From assembly GCA_017984435.1 (NCBI GenBank), contig JAGNZK010000022.1:1-46599 (forward strand): a DNA stretch of 46,599 bases, given 5' to 3'. This document shows, in pieces, positions 17,976 through 26,684 of the stretch. The position numbers were made by a program, and so were the translations under genes. How positions within the stretch are numbered: position 1 is the stretch's first letter; each line of letters begins with the position of its first letter. The notes beneath the pieces were generated by a model. That model had not been told where the DNA came from, searched no databases, and worked only from the letters and a program-made list of their open reading frames with translations. The stretch is from Nitrosomonas sp. (GTDB lineage: Bacteria > Pseudomonadota > Gammaproteobacteria > Burkholderiales > Nitrosomonadaceae).

Positions 17976-19322
17976 TTATTTCTGGGGTGCAGGGTGAAAA
18001 TAGCTGGTTACATTTCTTAAATCATCTAATACCAGCGTGCCAGCAGCTAATTGTAAGCGAAGATAAGCCAGCAGGTAGTTATATCGTGCCTGAGCAAGAT
18101 CGCGTCGAGCCGTATGTAATTGTTGTTGAGCATCCAAGAGATTCAGATTAATGCGTATACCTCCCCGGATACTTTTTTGCGTGGCATCAACAAGTAGTTC
18201 GGCGGATTTAACAGCCATTTGCAGTGATTCAATTCTTTTAACACCACTGAGTAAAAGATTATATTGTTTGCGTAATTCAACAAGTACTTTATCAGTGATG
18301 ACATCCAGATCAGCTTCTGCACGCGCATGGTTAGCCTTTGCCTGAGCGGTGATTGCATTGACGCGGCCACCGGCATATAAAGGAAAATTAACCTCGACAC
18401 CCACTGTGGCCAGACTCACATCACGATCTTGGGTGATGAATGACCCCGCTTTATTGCGCGTTAAGCTGGCAACGAGATCTACACGAGGAGCATGCCCGGC
18501 ATGGCTTTTTCTGATTTCTTCCTTTCCGGATGCTACAGCATGGCGTTGTGTTGCCAGCTCAGCATTGCGTTCAAGCGCTAATGCGTGCCAGTTATCATAA
18601 TCTTGTAACCGAATGGCATGGGAGCTGAACATATCGGATAAGCGGTCCAACTGGGTTATTTTTTGTCCCACTATGGCTTCGAGTTTAAGTCGTGCAACTT
18701 CCAGTTCATCATTCGCTTCAATAACGCGTGCTTGTGCAATTGCGTACTTTGACTGTGTTTCAAGTACATCCGTAGTGGTTCCTTCGCCTTTTTGTAACAT
18801 GCGTTCATTGATACGTTTGAGCTCTTCGAGCGAGTTGCGTTGTGTTTCAGCAAGCTTGACATGATCTTGTGCAAGCAATGTTTCTACATAGGCTTCTACT
18901 AACCGTACTACGAGTTGCTGGCTGCGGCCGGTAAATTTGGCACGACTGGAGTCAGCCTGCGCTTTTCCTATACGATAGCTGGCAACAGCCTCCATATTGA
19001 TCAAGGGTTGGCGCAAAGATAAGGTACTTACTTGGCTGTCGAAATCAAGTGGTCTGGTACCAGCAACGCCAGTTTGCGTGATTGTCCCAGTACTTGTGCT
19101 TTGCGCATGCGTGATAGATAAATTAGGCAGTAAACTTGCAAGACCGATGGCTTCTGCTTGTTCTCCCGCTTCATTTTCATGCAGAGCAGAGCGATAGGTT
19201 GGGTCATGCCGTAATGCTGCCTCATAAGCATCTAATAGACTCATTGCATGAACATGGCTAACCTGGCTAAGCAGGATAGCGCAAACTAGTGCCGGGATCT
19301 TATGGCGAACGAATATCATCAC
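17976..19322 (-). CDS. TolC family outer membrane protein (type I secretion)
   Basis: The 448-residue protein has a cleavable signal peptide ending near VHA (about residue 26) and two long heptad-rich repeats characteristic of the TolC/OEP fold. Typical blocks are LLDAYEAALRHDPTYRSA at the start of the first repeat and NFPLYAGGRVNAITAQAKA at the start of the second. TolC-like trimers form the outer-membrane pore and periplasmic tunnel of type I secretion systems. It is the last gene of a tight three-gene unit: two bases separate it from the HlyD-type adaptor. The likely cargo is the RTX-type surface protein at 33307-36879. Confidence 0.93.
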   Translation of the reverse strand: MMIFVRHKIPALVCAILLSQVSHVHAMSLLDAYEAALRHDPTYRSALHENEAGEQAEAIGLASLLPNLSITHAQSTSTGTITQTGVAGTRPLDFDSQVSTLSLRQPLINMEAVASYRIGKAQADSSRAKFTGRSQQLVVRLVEAYVETLLAQDHVKLAETQRNSLEELKRINERMLQKGEGTTTDVLETQSKYAIAQARVIEANDELEVARLKLEAIVGQKITQLDRLSDMFSSHAIRLQDYDNWHALALERNAELATQRHAVASGKEEIRKSHAGHAPRVDLVASLTRNKAGSFITQDRDVSLATVGVEVNFPLYAGGRVNAITAQAKANHARAEADLDVITDKVLVELRKQYNLLLSGVKRIESLQMAVKSAELLVDATQKSIRGGIRINLNLLDAQQQLHTARRDLAQARYNYLLAYLRLQLAAGTLVLDDLRNVTSYFHPAPQK

Positions 19323-19324
19323 AA

Positions 19325-20677
19325 CTATTCTTCGCTCATGGATGAATGAACACGATCCAGGATTGGTTTGAATAAATAGCTCATTAATGACCGTTCCCCT
19401 GTTTTAATAAATATTTCTACCGGCATACCTGCGCGTATCTGCTGATCGGATAATTGCTTCATGCCTTCCGGAGTCACCGTAGCTTTTATGGTATAAAACG
19501 GAAGTCCACTTCTTTCATCAGTTAGGCGATCTGCAGATACCTGAGTGACGATGCCTGGAATATTAGGTGTTTTCTTTTGGTTGAGGGCAGGAAAAATGAG
19601 ATCGACAGGAAGGTCAACATGCACCCGGTCAATTAAGTGAACAGGCACTTGTCCCGTAATGACCAGCATATCATCGCTGGGAACAATATCCATCAACTTA
19701 AACCCCGATCCGATCACTCCGCCTTCCGTAAACACATTCATGCCTACTACAATACCTCCTACAGGGGCCTTCACCAATACGTTGGCCAGCTCAAAATCCT
19801 GTCCACTCAAACGGCTATTGAGTGCATCCGCTTCTCGTTGTATATCCGATAATTTTTCCCGTACTTCTTTTTGGTGTTCTTGCTGTCGCTGGATACGACG
19901 CTGTTCCAATTCCGTTATTTGGCGTTGGATGCGACCGATATTGCCGATATCCGAAGAAATTTCTCCTGTTAACTGCGTGTAAGTGCGTTCAACATCCAGG
20001 AGGCGATTGCGAGGTACAAAACCATCTTTTGCCAAGTCGCGCAGATTGACAAGTTGTTCTTCTAAGAATTTTAATTGCTGATTTTTACTTGCCTTTGATG
20101 CTTCAAGTCCACGCAACTGTACTTTCAAGCCGGCACTATTTTCATCAAGTGCGGCGATCTCATGATGCAAGGCTAATTTACGCGAGGTGAATAGTTGATT
20201 TTGTATAACGATGCCATTGGCAACACGTGTATCACTCTGTAGCGATAGTAATTCCGCAGGAAAGGTAATTTCATTTTTGCCGTCGCGTTCTGCCAGTAAG
20301 CGTGCTTCCACAGCGCGTGCTGTGTAAAGTTGAACGCGAGTTATTTCGGCTTGTGCTTTGATTTGAATATCATTCATGCGCACCAGTATTTGGCCTACCT
20401 TGACGTGCTCCCCTTCCTTAACCAAGATGCTGTCTATAATCCCTCCGGTTTGATGCTGAACTGCTTGCAGATGGCTGGCGACTGTAACTGTGCCTGAAAT
20501 CGGAACACCTTTGTCGAGTGGTGCGAAGGATGCCCATAGAATAAATCCGCCGAAACCTGCTAAAACTATCCACCAGCCCAGCCGGGTATGTATGGTTTCA
20601 TCAGTTTCAACCCAGCTTGAACTATCGACCGGAATGCTCTCAATAATTTTCTCTTTTTGTTCAGCGACAAGCTTCAT
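19325..20677 (-). CDS. HlyD family type I secretion adaptor (PrtE-like)
   Basis: This 450-residue membrane-fusion protein has a short cytoplasmic N-terminus, one membrane helix (about 34-52), a lipoyl half-motif GTVTVASHLQAVQHQTGGII, a long coiled coil (about 120-290) and the second lipoyl half followed by a beta barrel (VKAPVGGIVVGMNVFTEGG). It would bridge the inner-membrane ABC transporter to the TolC-like pore. AGGAAT precedes the start. The closest characterised types are PrtE and RsaE, which serve RTX proteases and the Caulobacter S-layer protein. Confidence 0.94.
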   Translation of the reverse strand: MKLVAEQKEKIIESIPVDSSSWVETDETIHTRLGWWIVLAGFGGFILWASFAPLDKGVPISGTVTVASHLQAVQHQTGGIIDSILVKEGEHVKVGQILVRMNDIQIKAQAEITRVQLYTARAVEARLLAERDGKNEITFPAELLSLQSDTRVANGIVIQNQLFTSRKLALHHEIAALDENSAGLKVQLRGLEASKASKNQQLKFLEEQLVNLRDLAKDGFVPRNRLLDVERTYTQLTGEISSDIGNIGRIQRQITELEQRRIQRQQEHQKEVREKLSDIQREADALNSRLSGQDFELANVLVKAPVGGIVVGMNVFTEGGVIGSGFKLMDIVPSDDMLVITGQVPVHLIDRVHVDLPVDLIFPALNQKKTPNIPGIVTQVSADRLTDERSGLPFYTIKATVTPEGMKQLSDQQIRAGMPVEIFIKTGERSLMSYLFKPILDRVHSSMSEE

Positions 20678-20735
20678 TATTATTCCTGTTCAAGGATCAG
20701 TACTTTCTCAATCGGTAATTATAGCGTGTGATGAT

Positions 20736-22529
20736 TTATTTGGTCTCTGGGTCAGCTACATTAACAACAGTCTGGGTTGTTTCACTCTGGGCAGTTTGCT
20801 TCTTGGTCTCTTGCTGCGATTGAAGAGCTTTTTGTGCTTGCTGCTGTTGTTGGGTTAACTTTTCTATGACCTGATTGGTCGGGCCGAACAATTTTGCTGA
20901 ACCATCCTGTAGCAATAACAATTTTGTGGTGACACTGATAATACTAGTGCGATGTGTGATTAGAACGATGGTTTTTCCACGTTTTTTTAGATCAACTAAT
21001 GCGGCTAACAGTGCCTGTTCGCCGACATCGTCTAAGTTTGAATTGGGTTCATCGAGAACAATTAATGATGGATCGTCATACATGGTGCGCGCTAGACCAA
21101 GACGTTGCTTTTGTCCCCCTGAAAGACCCGCGCCGCCATCACCTAATGGCGTGTCATAGCCTTCCGTCATGTTCAGAATCATTTCATGAACTCCCGCGCG
21201 TTTGGCAGCCAGAATGACCTTGTCGGCATTGATTTCCCCGAAGCGGGCGATGTTTTCGGAGACAGTACCGGCAAATAATTCGATATCCTGCGGTAAATAG
21301 CCAATATGCGGTCCCAACTCATCTTTGTTCCAAAGATAAACATCCGCACCATCCAGACGCACTTTACCGGCAGCGGCTGGCCATACACCAACCAGCAAAC
21401 GTGCCAACGTGGATTTTCCTGATCCACTGGGGCCAATAATACCCAGTACCTCGCCCGCGGCCAAGGAGAAAGTTAATCCTTTGATAACAGGGACCTTGCC
21501 ACCAGGTGGAATGGCCGTGACATTCTCAACAGCAATAGTACCTTGAGGTTTGGGTAATGCCATGCCGGCTTCACGAGCTGGATTTTGTTCGAGTAATTGG
21601 GTCAAGCGCTCATATGCGCTACGTGTGCTGCCAATTTGCTTCCACACACTGATCAGTAGCTGAACAGGGGCAATGGCTCTGCCTAATAAAATTGAACCGG
21701 CGATCATCATGCCGGGCGTGATGCTGTTATCCAGAACCAGTAAAGCGCCCAATCCTAGCATGAGTGACTGCAATGCGACGGTAAACGATTTGGATAGCGC
21801 AGCAACAACCCCCGCCTTCTCACTGGCTTCTGCCTGTAGATTAAGAAAACGGCTATGTAATTTGTACCAGCGTGATTGTATATTGGGCAACATACCCATG
21901 GCTTCGATGACTTCGGCATTGCGTAAATTATTGGATGCTACATTGCCGGAGGCGATTGCCATGGAATTGGCTTCAGCCAATGGTTTATGTGAGATTTTTT
22001 CGTTGATGTAGGCCAGCGTGATTAATATGACCGTACCACATAAAGCAAAGACACCCAAAATGGGATGAAACATGAATATCACGAATAAATAAATCGGGAA
22101 CCACGGTGCATCAAAAAAAGCGAAAAGCGCGTTGCCTGTCAGGAATTGCCGGAGGTTGGTCAGATCTTTTAAAGCTTGCCCGGCATTACCGTCGCCTTGT
22201 TTTAGACTTTGCTCGAATGCAGCGGTATAAACACGTTTATTCAATTTCATGTCAAGTTGAGCGCCGACGCGAATGAGTACGAAGCTACGCACATATTCCA
22301 GTGAACCCATAAAAATATAAGCACCCAGCATGATCAATGTCAACATGAGCAGAGTCATTTCGTTGCGGCTGGTCAATACACTGTCATAAAGTTGCAGCAT
22401 ATAAATAGCCGGCATCAGCATGAGCATATTGATGACCGCACTGAAAACGCCAATATTGCGGAAGGTTTGTTTAAAGCTGGCGAGTACTTGCGCAACTTCA
22501 TTCTGTGGAGCTTTAAATTTGAATTTCAT
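20736..22529 (-). CDS. Type I secretion ABC permease/ATPase (PrtD-like)
   Basis: A 597-residue fused transporter: membrane domain at about 20-310 and an ATP-binding domain at about 330-550. The Walker A loop GPSGSGKS is near 366-373, the signature LSGGQKQR near 468-475 and Walker B LIVLDEPNS near 488-496. There is no N-terminal C39 peptidase or peptidase-like domain, so it belongs with PrtD/RsaD-type exporters of proteins with an uncleaved C-terminal signal. A tail of about 45 residues after the ATPase is glutamine-rich. It starts the three-gene secretion unit, 135 bases after the glycan genes on the same strand. Confidence 0.95.
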   Translation of the reverse strand: MKFKFKAPQNEVAQVLASFKQTFRNIGVFSAVINMLMLMPAIYMLQLYDSVLTSRNEMTLLMLTLIMLGAYIFMGSLEYVRSFVLIRVGAQLDMKLNKRVYTAAFEQSLKQGDGNAGQALKDLTNLRQFLTGNALFAFFDAPWFPIYLFVIFMFHPILGVFALCGTVILITLAYINEKISHKPLAEANSMAIASGNVASNNLRNAEVIEAMGMLPNIQSRWYKLHSRFLNLQAEASEKAGVVAALSKSFTVALQSLMLGLGALLVLDNSITPGMMIAGSILLGRAIAPVQLLISVWKQIGSTRSAYERLTQLLEQNPAREAGMALPKPQGTIAVENVTAIPPGGKVPVIKGLTFSLAAGEVLGIIGPSGSGKSTLARLLVGVWPAAAGKVRLDGADVYLWNKDELGPHIGYLPQDIELFAGTVSENIARFGEINADKVILAAKRAGVHEMILNMTEGYDTPLGDGGAGLSGGQKQRLGLARTMYDDPSLIVLDEPNSNLDDVGEQALLAALVDLKKRGKTIVLITHRTSIISVTTKLLLLQDGSAKLFGPTNQVIEKLTQQQQQAQKALQSQQETKKQTAQSETTQTVVNVADPETK

Positions 22530-22664
22530 CGATAAGTGTTATGGCGGAGAAATTGTATGTTACTCATTGCAGAAGTTAACCACAGTCAGAGTTTGAATAG
22601 AGTAAATAATATGATTTGCCAGGAATATGCAGTATATTGAATCGGTTGTAATTATAATTGCCGA

Positions 22665-23549
22665 TCAGCAGTTTTGACTAGGTAAATCTGCTGTCGTCAA
22701 CTTAAATGATCTGGGAGAGAAATTTAAATCTCGTTTTGTATCTGAGCTATCAAATATCAAATCTTGATTCATTCTTTCCGCCATTGCTGCTGTCCAGTGT
22801 TGATAGCGTGGTAACCATCGTAATCCCCATGTTGTCATCCGAAAAAACCAAAGCGGTACCGTTAATAGTCGCGATTTGCGATCAAGTGCTTCAAAGACCC
22901 GTTTAACCATTTCACGATATGGCAGTGTTTCTCCACCGGTTAGGTTATAAGGACGATCTGTTAAATTTAAAGTGCTGAGTGCATAAAAACATGCTGAAGC
23001 GACATCTTCAACATGGATGGGTTGCCGCAGCCCATGCGCTGACCCGAATACCGGGAAGAATCCGAATCGACGGATAAATTGTGCTATTTCAGTGATATTT
23101 TTATCTCGTCCATAGCCATAGATCAGTGTCGAACGCAAAATAATCCATTCTATTCCGTGAGAGGTCGCCCATGTTTGCACAAGTTCCTCGCCTTTTATTA
23201 ATTGAGATGCAATTTTTCTTTCGTTGCAATCAAACGAAGCGTTTTTAGTGAATCGGCTGGTGGAAGATAATACAACAATCCGCCGCACGCCATAAGCTAA
23301 TAAGAGATCAAAATACTCAGATACTACCCAGATGGGAGCAACGCATAACCAAAAAGGGATTTTTTTTTCTGTGTCTATTTTTGTCGGATTGATCGTATCG
23401 AGCTGCTGCCAAGTGATTTGTGGATGGATTTGTGTAAACGGGCGGCGAGAAAAAGCAGTGACATGCCAATGATTTTGTATGAATTGCTTGAGTAAACATT
23501 CACCTACCAGACTAGTAGCCCCCAACAATCCAGCATGTTTCTCATTCAT
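22665..23549 (-). CDS. NAD(P)-dependent epimerase/dehydratase (SDR family)
   Basis: The 294-residue protein has an N-terminal Rossmann fold with the nucleotide loop GATSLVGECLL (about 9-19), a serine-rich strand RIVVLSSTS (about 90) and the RSTLIYGYGRD block typical of extended SDR proteins. Later comes PYNLTGGETLPYREMVKRV, also common in the family. A clear YxxxK catalytic pair is not visible, so it may be an atypical SDR. Its product is likely a modified nucleotide sugar for the surrounding glycan pathway, but the substrate is unknown. It overlaps the upstream glycosyltransferase gene by eight bases. Confidence 0.82.
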   Translation of the reverse strand: MNEKHAGLLGATSLVGECLLKQFIQNHWHVTAFSRRPFTQIHPQITWQQLDTINPTKIDTEKKIPFWLCVAPIWVVSEYFDLLLAYGVRRIVVLSSTSRFTKNASFDCNERKIASQLIKGEELVQTWATSHGIEWIILRSTLIYGYGRDKNITEIAQFIRRFGFFPVFGSAHGLRQPIHVEDVASACFYALSTLNLTDRPYNLTGGETLPYREMVKRVFEALDRKSRLLTVPLWFFRMTTWGLRWLPRYQHWTAAMAERMNQDLIFDSSDTKRDLNFSPRSFKLTTADLPSQNC

Positions 23550-24438
23550 GTTTGGGTTTCATCAGTTTGTAACAGTTTTGCACAGTATAAAACATGACTG
23601 TAGCGCCGAAACGAAGCCATATACCTAATGTGACTAATGTCATCAGCGTACTTGGATACTGGTGGCGGAAAAATTTTCGATAAAAGCGTAACATACTTTT
23701 ATGCTTATGCCAGGCGACAAAGAATGGGCGGGAACGACTACAAGTTCCTTGAAAATGCGTAACTGGCGCATCGGGCACAAAAATAATTTTCCAATTCTTT
23801 TGCTTGAATCGCATGCACCAATCCAGATCTTCACAATGCAAGAAATAGCCTTCATCCCAGGTTCCCACATCCTCGATAGCTTGTCGCCGCACCAGCATGA
23901 GTGCTCCTGAAATGGCTTCAACTTCAATAGGTGTTTGTGGTAATGGTTGCTTATGCAAATGAAAGTCAAAAAACAATTGCGGCCAGTATTTCGCCAGGCG
24001 ATATAAACCAAAAGCACGCACAAAAGCGCGCCAGGGTGTAGGAATAGCGCGCCGCCCACCGCCTTGCTCAGAACCATCTGGGTTAGTCACATAGCCACCA
24101 ACCATACCGATATGGGGATCTGATGCTAATACTTGTACTAAACGTTGTAACGAGTTTTTCTCGAGAATGCAGTCTGGGTTGAGGAAAAGAATATAGGGCT
24201 GTGTTGATGCATTAAGGCCAATATTGCAGCCCGTAGCAAAGCCAGCGTTACGGCCAGTAGGTATTAATTTTAGAGGTGCTTCTGCGGTGAGAGAATTCAT
24301 TAAATTCACCAAACTAGAGTCTGTTGATGCATTATCTACGACAATGATTTCTCTCGCTTGTTTAAGAGCGGCGTGAACGCACCCGGTTAGCAGGGAACCT
24401 GCGTTATGATTGACAATAATTACTGCTACAGGTAGCAA
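23542..24438 (-). CDS. Family 2 glycosyltransferase (rhamnosyltransferase-like)
   Basis: A 298-residue GT-A fold enzyme. Visible are the opening strand VAVIIVNHNAGSLL, the nucleotide-sugar segment IIVVDNASTDSS, AGFATGCNIGL, and LFLNPDC, where NPD takes the place of the metal-binding DxD as in WbbL-type rhamnosyltransferases. GYFLHCEDLDWCMR follows in the acceptor region. A hydrophobic C-terminal segment (about 262-285) could dock it to the inner membrane. Eight bases separate it from the preceding WbsX-like gene, so the two belong to one operon. Confidence 0.9.
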   Translation of the reverse strand: MLPVAVIIVNHNAGSLLTGCVHAALKQAREIIVVDNASTDSSLVNLMNSLTAEAPLKLIPTGRNAGFATGCNIGLNASTQPYILFLNPDCILEKNSLQRLVQVLASDPHIGMVGGYVTNPDGSEQGGGRRAIPTPWRAFVRAFGLYRLAKYWPQLFFDFHLHKQPLPQTPIEVEAISGALMLVRRQAIEDVGTWDEGYFLHCEDLDWCMRFKQKNWKIIFVPDAPVTHFQGTCSRSRPFFVAWHKHKSMLRFYRKFFRHQYPSTLMTLVTLGIWLRFGATVMFYTVQNCYKLMKPKHE

Positions 24439-24446
24439 TCTAATAT

Positions 24447-25763
24447 TTAGTTGGTTTTCTCAGTTGATGTCGATGTTTTATTTCTTGCGCGATAGATACG
24501 CAGGAGTTTAACGATTGGTAATAATACATATCGTAACCTTGGTCGATGATTGATGGCTAGCTTTAATTGTCCAACCCTGAGCGAAGCATGGTAGTAAATC
24601 GTGTCTCTAATATCTGTCCATAATGTTCGAGGATGTACTTCTTCAGTGCGAGGTGAATCGGTATGCGGGAATGCCGAAAACCTGCGTAAATTACTCTTGG
24701 CACTTAATGTAGCCCGAAGAAAGCCATGGCCGAATAAGCGATCGGGTTCAAGATGGCAACCTTCCGCCCACTCATTCCATGCATTGATGAATACCAATTG
24801 ATCGCCATTATTAGAGCGTTGAGCAATGTCAATGGTAGATGATAACCAGTATTCGTAATTTTCGGGTGTTCCATTCAACACCACAAGTGCTCGACTGTGA
24901 GTGCGTGCTGTATTATCCCATGAGGGGAAGACCGTTTTGAAAACGCGCGTAGTAGAAGTGCCATAAATACGATCGATATAAGATTGTGCGATCGTGGCAT
25001 ATTGCATGACATTTCCTTGGAAGGCTTCAAAAAAATTAACTGCATTATTGACGTTGCCGTGTTTTAGATTGTGTGGTGGAAATTCGATACCACTATCAAA
25101 CCCGAATTGAGCGTAATCCTCGTTGCCATGTGTCAATGCCGCACAAAGATGAATTTCGCCCAATCCAATCGACTGGCAATATTCACGCCATACATTTAAT
25201 GTTTTGCGGGCATTCGGGAGATGTTGAGGTCGATATACGATGAGAAATGGTTTGTCGTCTACACGGATATAGCGTTTATCATTAAAAAAAGGTATTAGTG
25301 ATTGGATAAAATTTAAATCATCTTCGGGTAAGTATTTTTGTGCAATCAATACTTCGTGATCAGCGGCATCCCAGCGACGCGTCCAGTTTTCATTAGCCCA
25401 GCACAGGCAGAATGGCATATTACTTTCCGGATCAGCAAGCATGTCATCCAGGGGTAAATTAAGTATTCGTTTGCCTGAGAACCAGTAATAGTGATAACAG
25501 AATCCGTCAATACCATAGTGTTTAGCCATTGAGATTTGATCACGCCGTGTCTCACGAACACGCAGATCGTAGAAGCCAAAATCACTCGGCAAGTGCGGTT
25601 GATAATGACTTTCAAATAGCGGTTTCGCTTTGGTGACGTTAGTCCATTCGGTAAAACCTTTCCCCCACCATGCATCATTCTCTGGTGTTGGATGAAATTG
25701 CGTCAGATAAAAAGCGATTAATCTAGGTGCAGGTTTGTTTTCTAGTACAGGTTGGGGTGTCAT
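24447..25763 (-). CDS. WbsX / GH99-like polysaccharide biosynthesis protein
   Basis: This 438-residue protein shows the signature of the WbsX family, related to glycoside hydrolase family 99: RLIAFYLTQFHPTPEND, WWGKGFTEWTNV, YGIDGFCYHYYWFSG, CWANENWTRRWD and FINAWNEWAEGCHLEPD. These proteins occur in O-antigen and capsule clusters; whether they transfer, trim or modify sugars is uncertain. It sits between a methyltransferase and a glycosyltransferase on the same strand, consistent with glycan assembly. Confidence 0.88.
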   Translation of the reverse strand: MTPQPVLENKPAPRLIAFYLTQFHPTPENDAWWGKGFTEWTNVTKAKPLFESHYQPHLPSDFGFYDLRVRETRRDQISMAKHYGIDGFCYHYYWFSGKRILNLPLDDMLADPESNMPFCLCWANENWTRRWDAADHEVLIAQKYLPEDDLNFIQSLIPFFNDKRYIRVDDKPFLIVYRPQHLPNARKTLNVWREYCQSIGLGEIHLCAALTHGNEDYAQFGFDSGIEFPPHNLKHGNVNNAVNFFEAFQGNVMQYATIAQSYIDRIYGTSTTRVFKTVFPSWDNTARTHSRALVVLNGTPENYEYWLSSTIDIAQRSNNGDQLVFINAWNEWAEGCHLEPDRLFGHGFLRATLSAKSNLRRFSAFPHTDSPRTEEVHPRTLWTDIRDTIYYHASLRVGQLKLAINHRPRLRYVLLPIVKLLRIYRARNKTSTSTEKTN

Positions 25764-25822
25764 ATCGATGTAATGGTTTCTGCTTTCTCTTGAATCAGCT
25801 TTATGGAAAGTAATCTAAGTGA

Positions 25823-26668
25823 TTATATTCGGATTTTAAGCCATCCAAGACCTGTACGGATACGTTGTTTGGTTTTATGACTTAAATGCTTTGCAATACG
25901 TGCTTTCCAGCTGGTCATTGGGTTGATTGCAGCTTGCGGAGGCACTCCTGTTAATGATATTGGTGCACCAGGGTAACTAAGTGGCACGGCTTTAACCACT
26001 ACTTGATAAATCTTTGCATGGTTATTGCTTTTTAGTGCTTCTTGAACAGTCGTGGAAAGTTTTGACCAGCTTGTGGCAAATTCAGTTTCATCAGGAGGTT
26101 TAATGACATACTTGACCTCAATGATCTTGAGATCAGCTTGTGCAAATAGTTTCTCCATATTTCTTAGGCCAAAAAAACGGATATGCGTGCGATCCAGCAA
26201 ACCCCAATCACGGTATTCAAAGTCACTGTTGATAAGGCACGAGGCCACTGCTGCATGACCTACATGGGGTAGTGAGATTACGAGATAACCAGTTGGCCCA
26301 ATCAGTGCAGCCATCCGTTTCAGTGTTGACCAAGGATCATACAGGTGCTCCAGCACGTCTGCGGCAATCACGACATCGAACGGTGGTAAATCATCAAGCA
26401 AATTCGGCCATTCCGGGGAATTTAGATCGGCTTGCATAATGGTTTCACAGTAGGGCGCTGCTTTTGTGATTGCGGAGCTATCTAATTCGATTGCTGTTAC
26501 CTGACATCGTCCCTGTTGCGCCAGCATTTTGGTTATTGATCCTGGACCACAACCAATTTCCAGTACGCGTTTGGACAAACCGACTAGTTCGACTACAAAT
26601 GCAGGTGCGGTTTGTGAATTGAGGTTGACAGTATATTCGTATACATGTTTAGGACTAGTTTCTTCCAT
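25823..26668 (-). CDS. Class I SAM-dependent methyltransferase
   Basis: The 281-residue protein has the SAM-binding glycine motif VLEIGCGPGS (about 35-44), an acidic end of strand 2 (AIELDSS) and DVVIAADVLEHLYDPW as motif II. The substrate is unknown, but its placement between glycan genes points to sugar methylation, perhaps capping of a polysaccharide chain. A basic C-terminus (KTKQRIRTGLGWLKIRI) could associate with the membrane. The start lies 16 bases after the PIG-L fusion gene. Confidence 0.88.
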   Translation of the reverse strand: MEETSPKHVYEYTVNLNSQTAPAFVVELVGLSKRVLEIGCGPGSITKMLAQQGRCQVTAIELDSSAITKAAPYCETIMQADLNSPEWPNLLDDLPPFDVVIAADVLEHLYDPWSTLKRMAALIGPTGYLVISLPHVGHAAVASCLINSDFEYRDWGLLDRTHIRFFGLRNMEKLFAQADLKIIEVKYVIKPPDETEFATSWSKLSTTVQEALKSNNHAKIYQVVVKAVPLSYPGAPISLTGVPPQAAINPMTSWKARIAKHLSHKTKQRIRTGLGWLKIRI

Positions 26669-26684
26669 TGCGGTTTTTTATATT

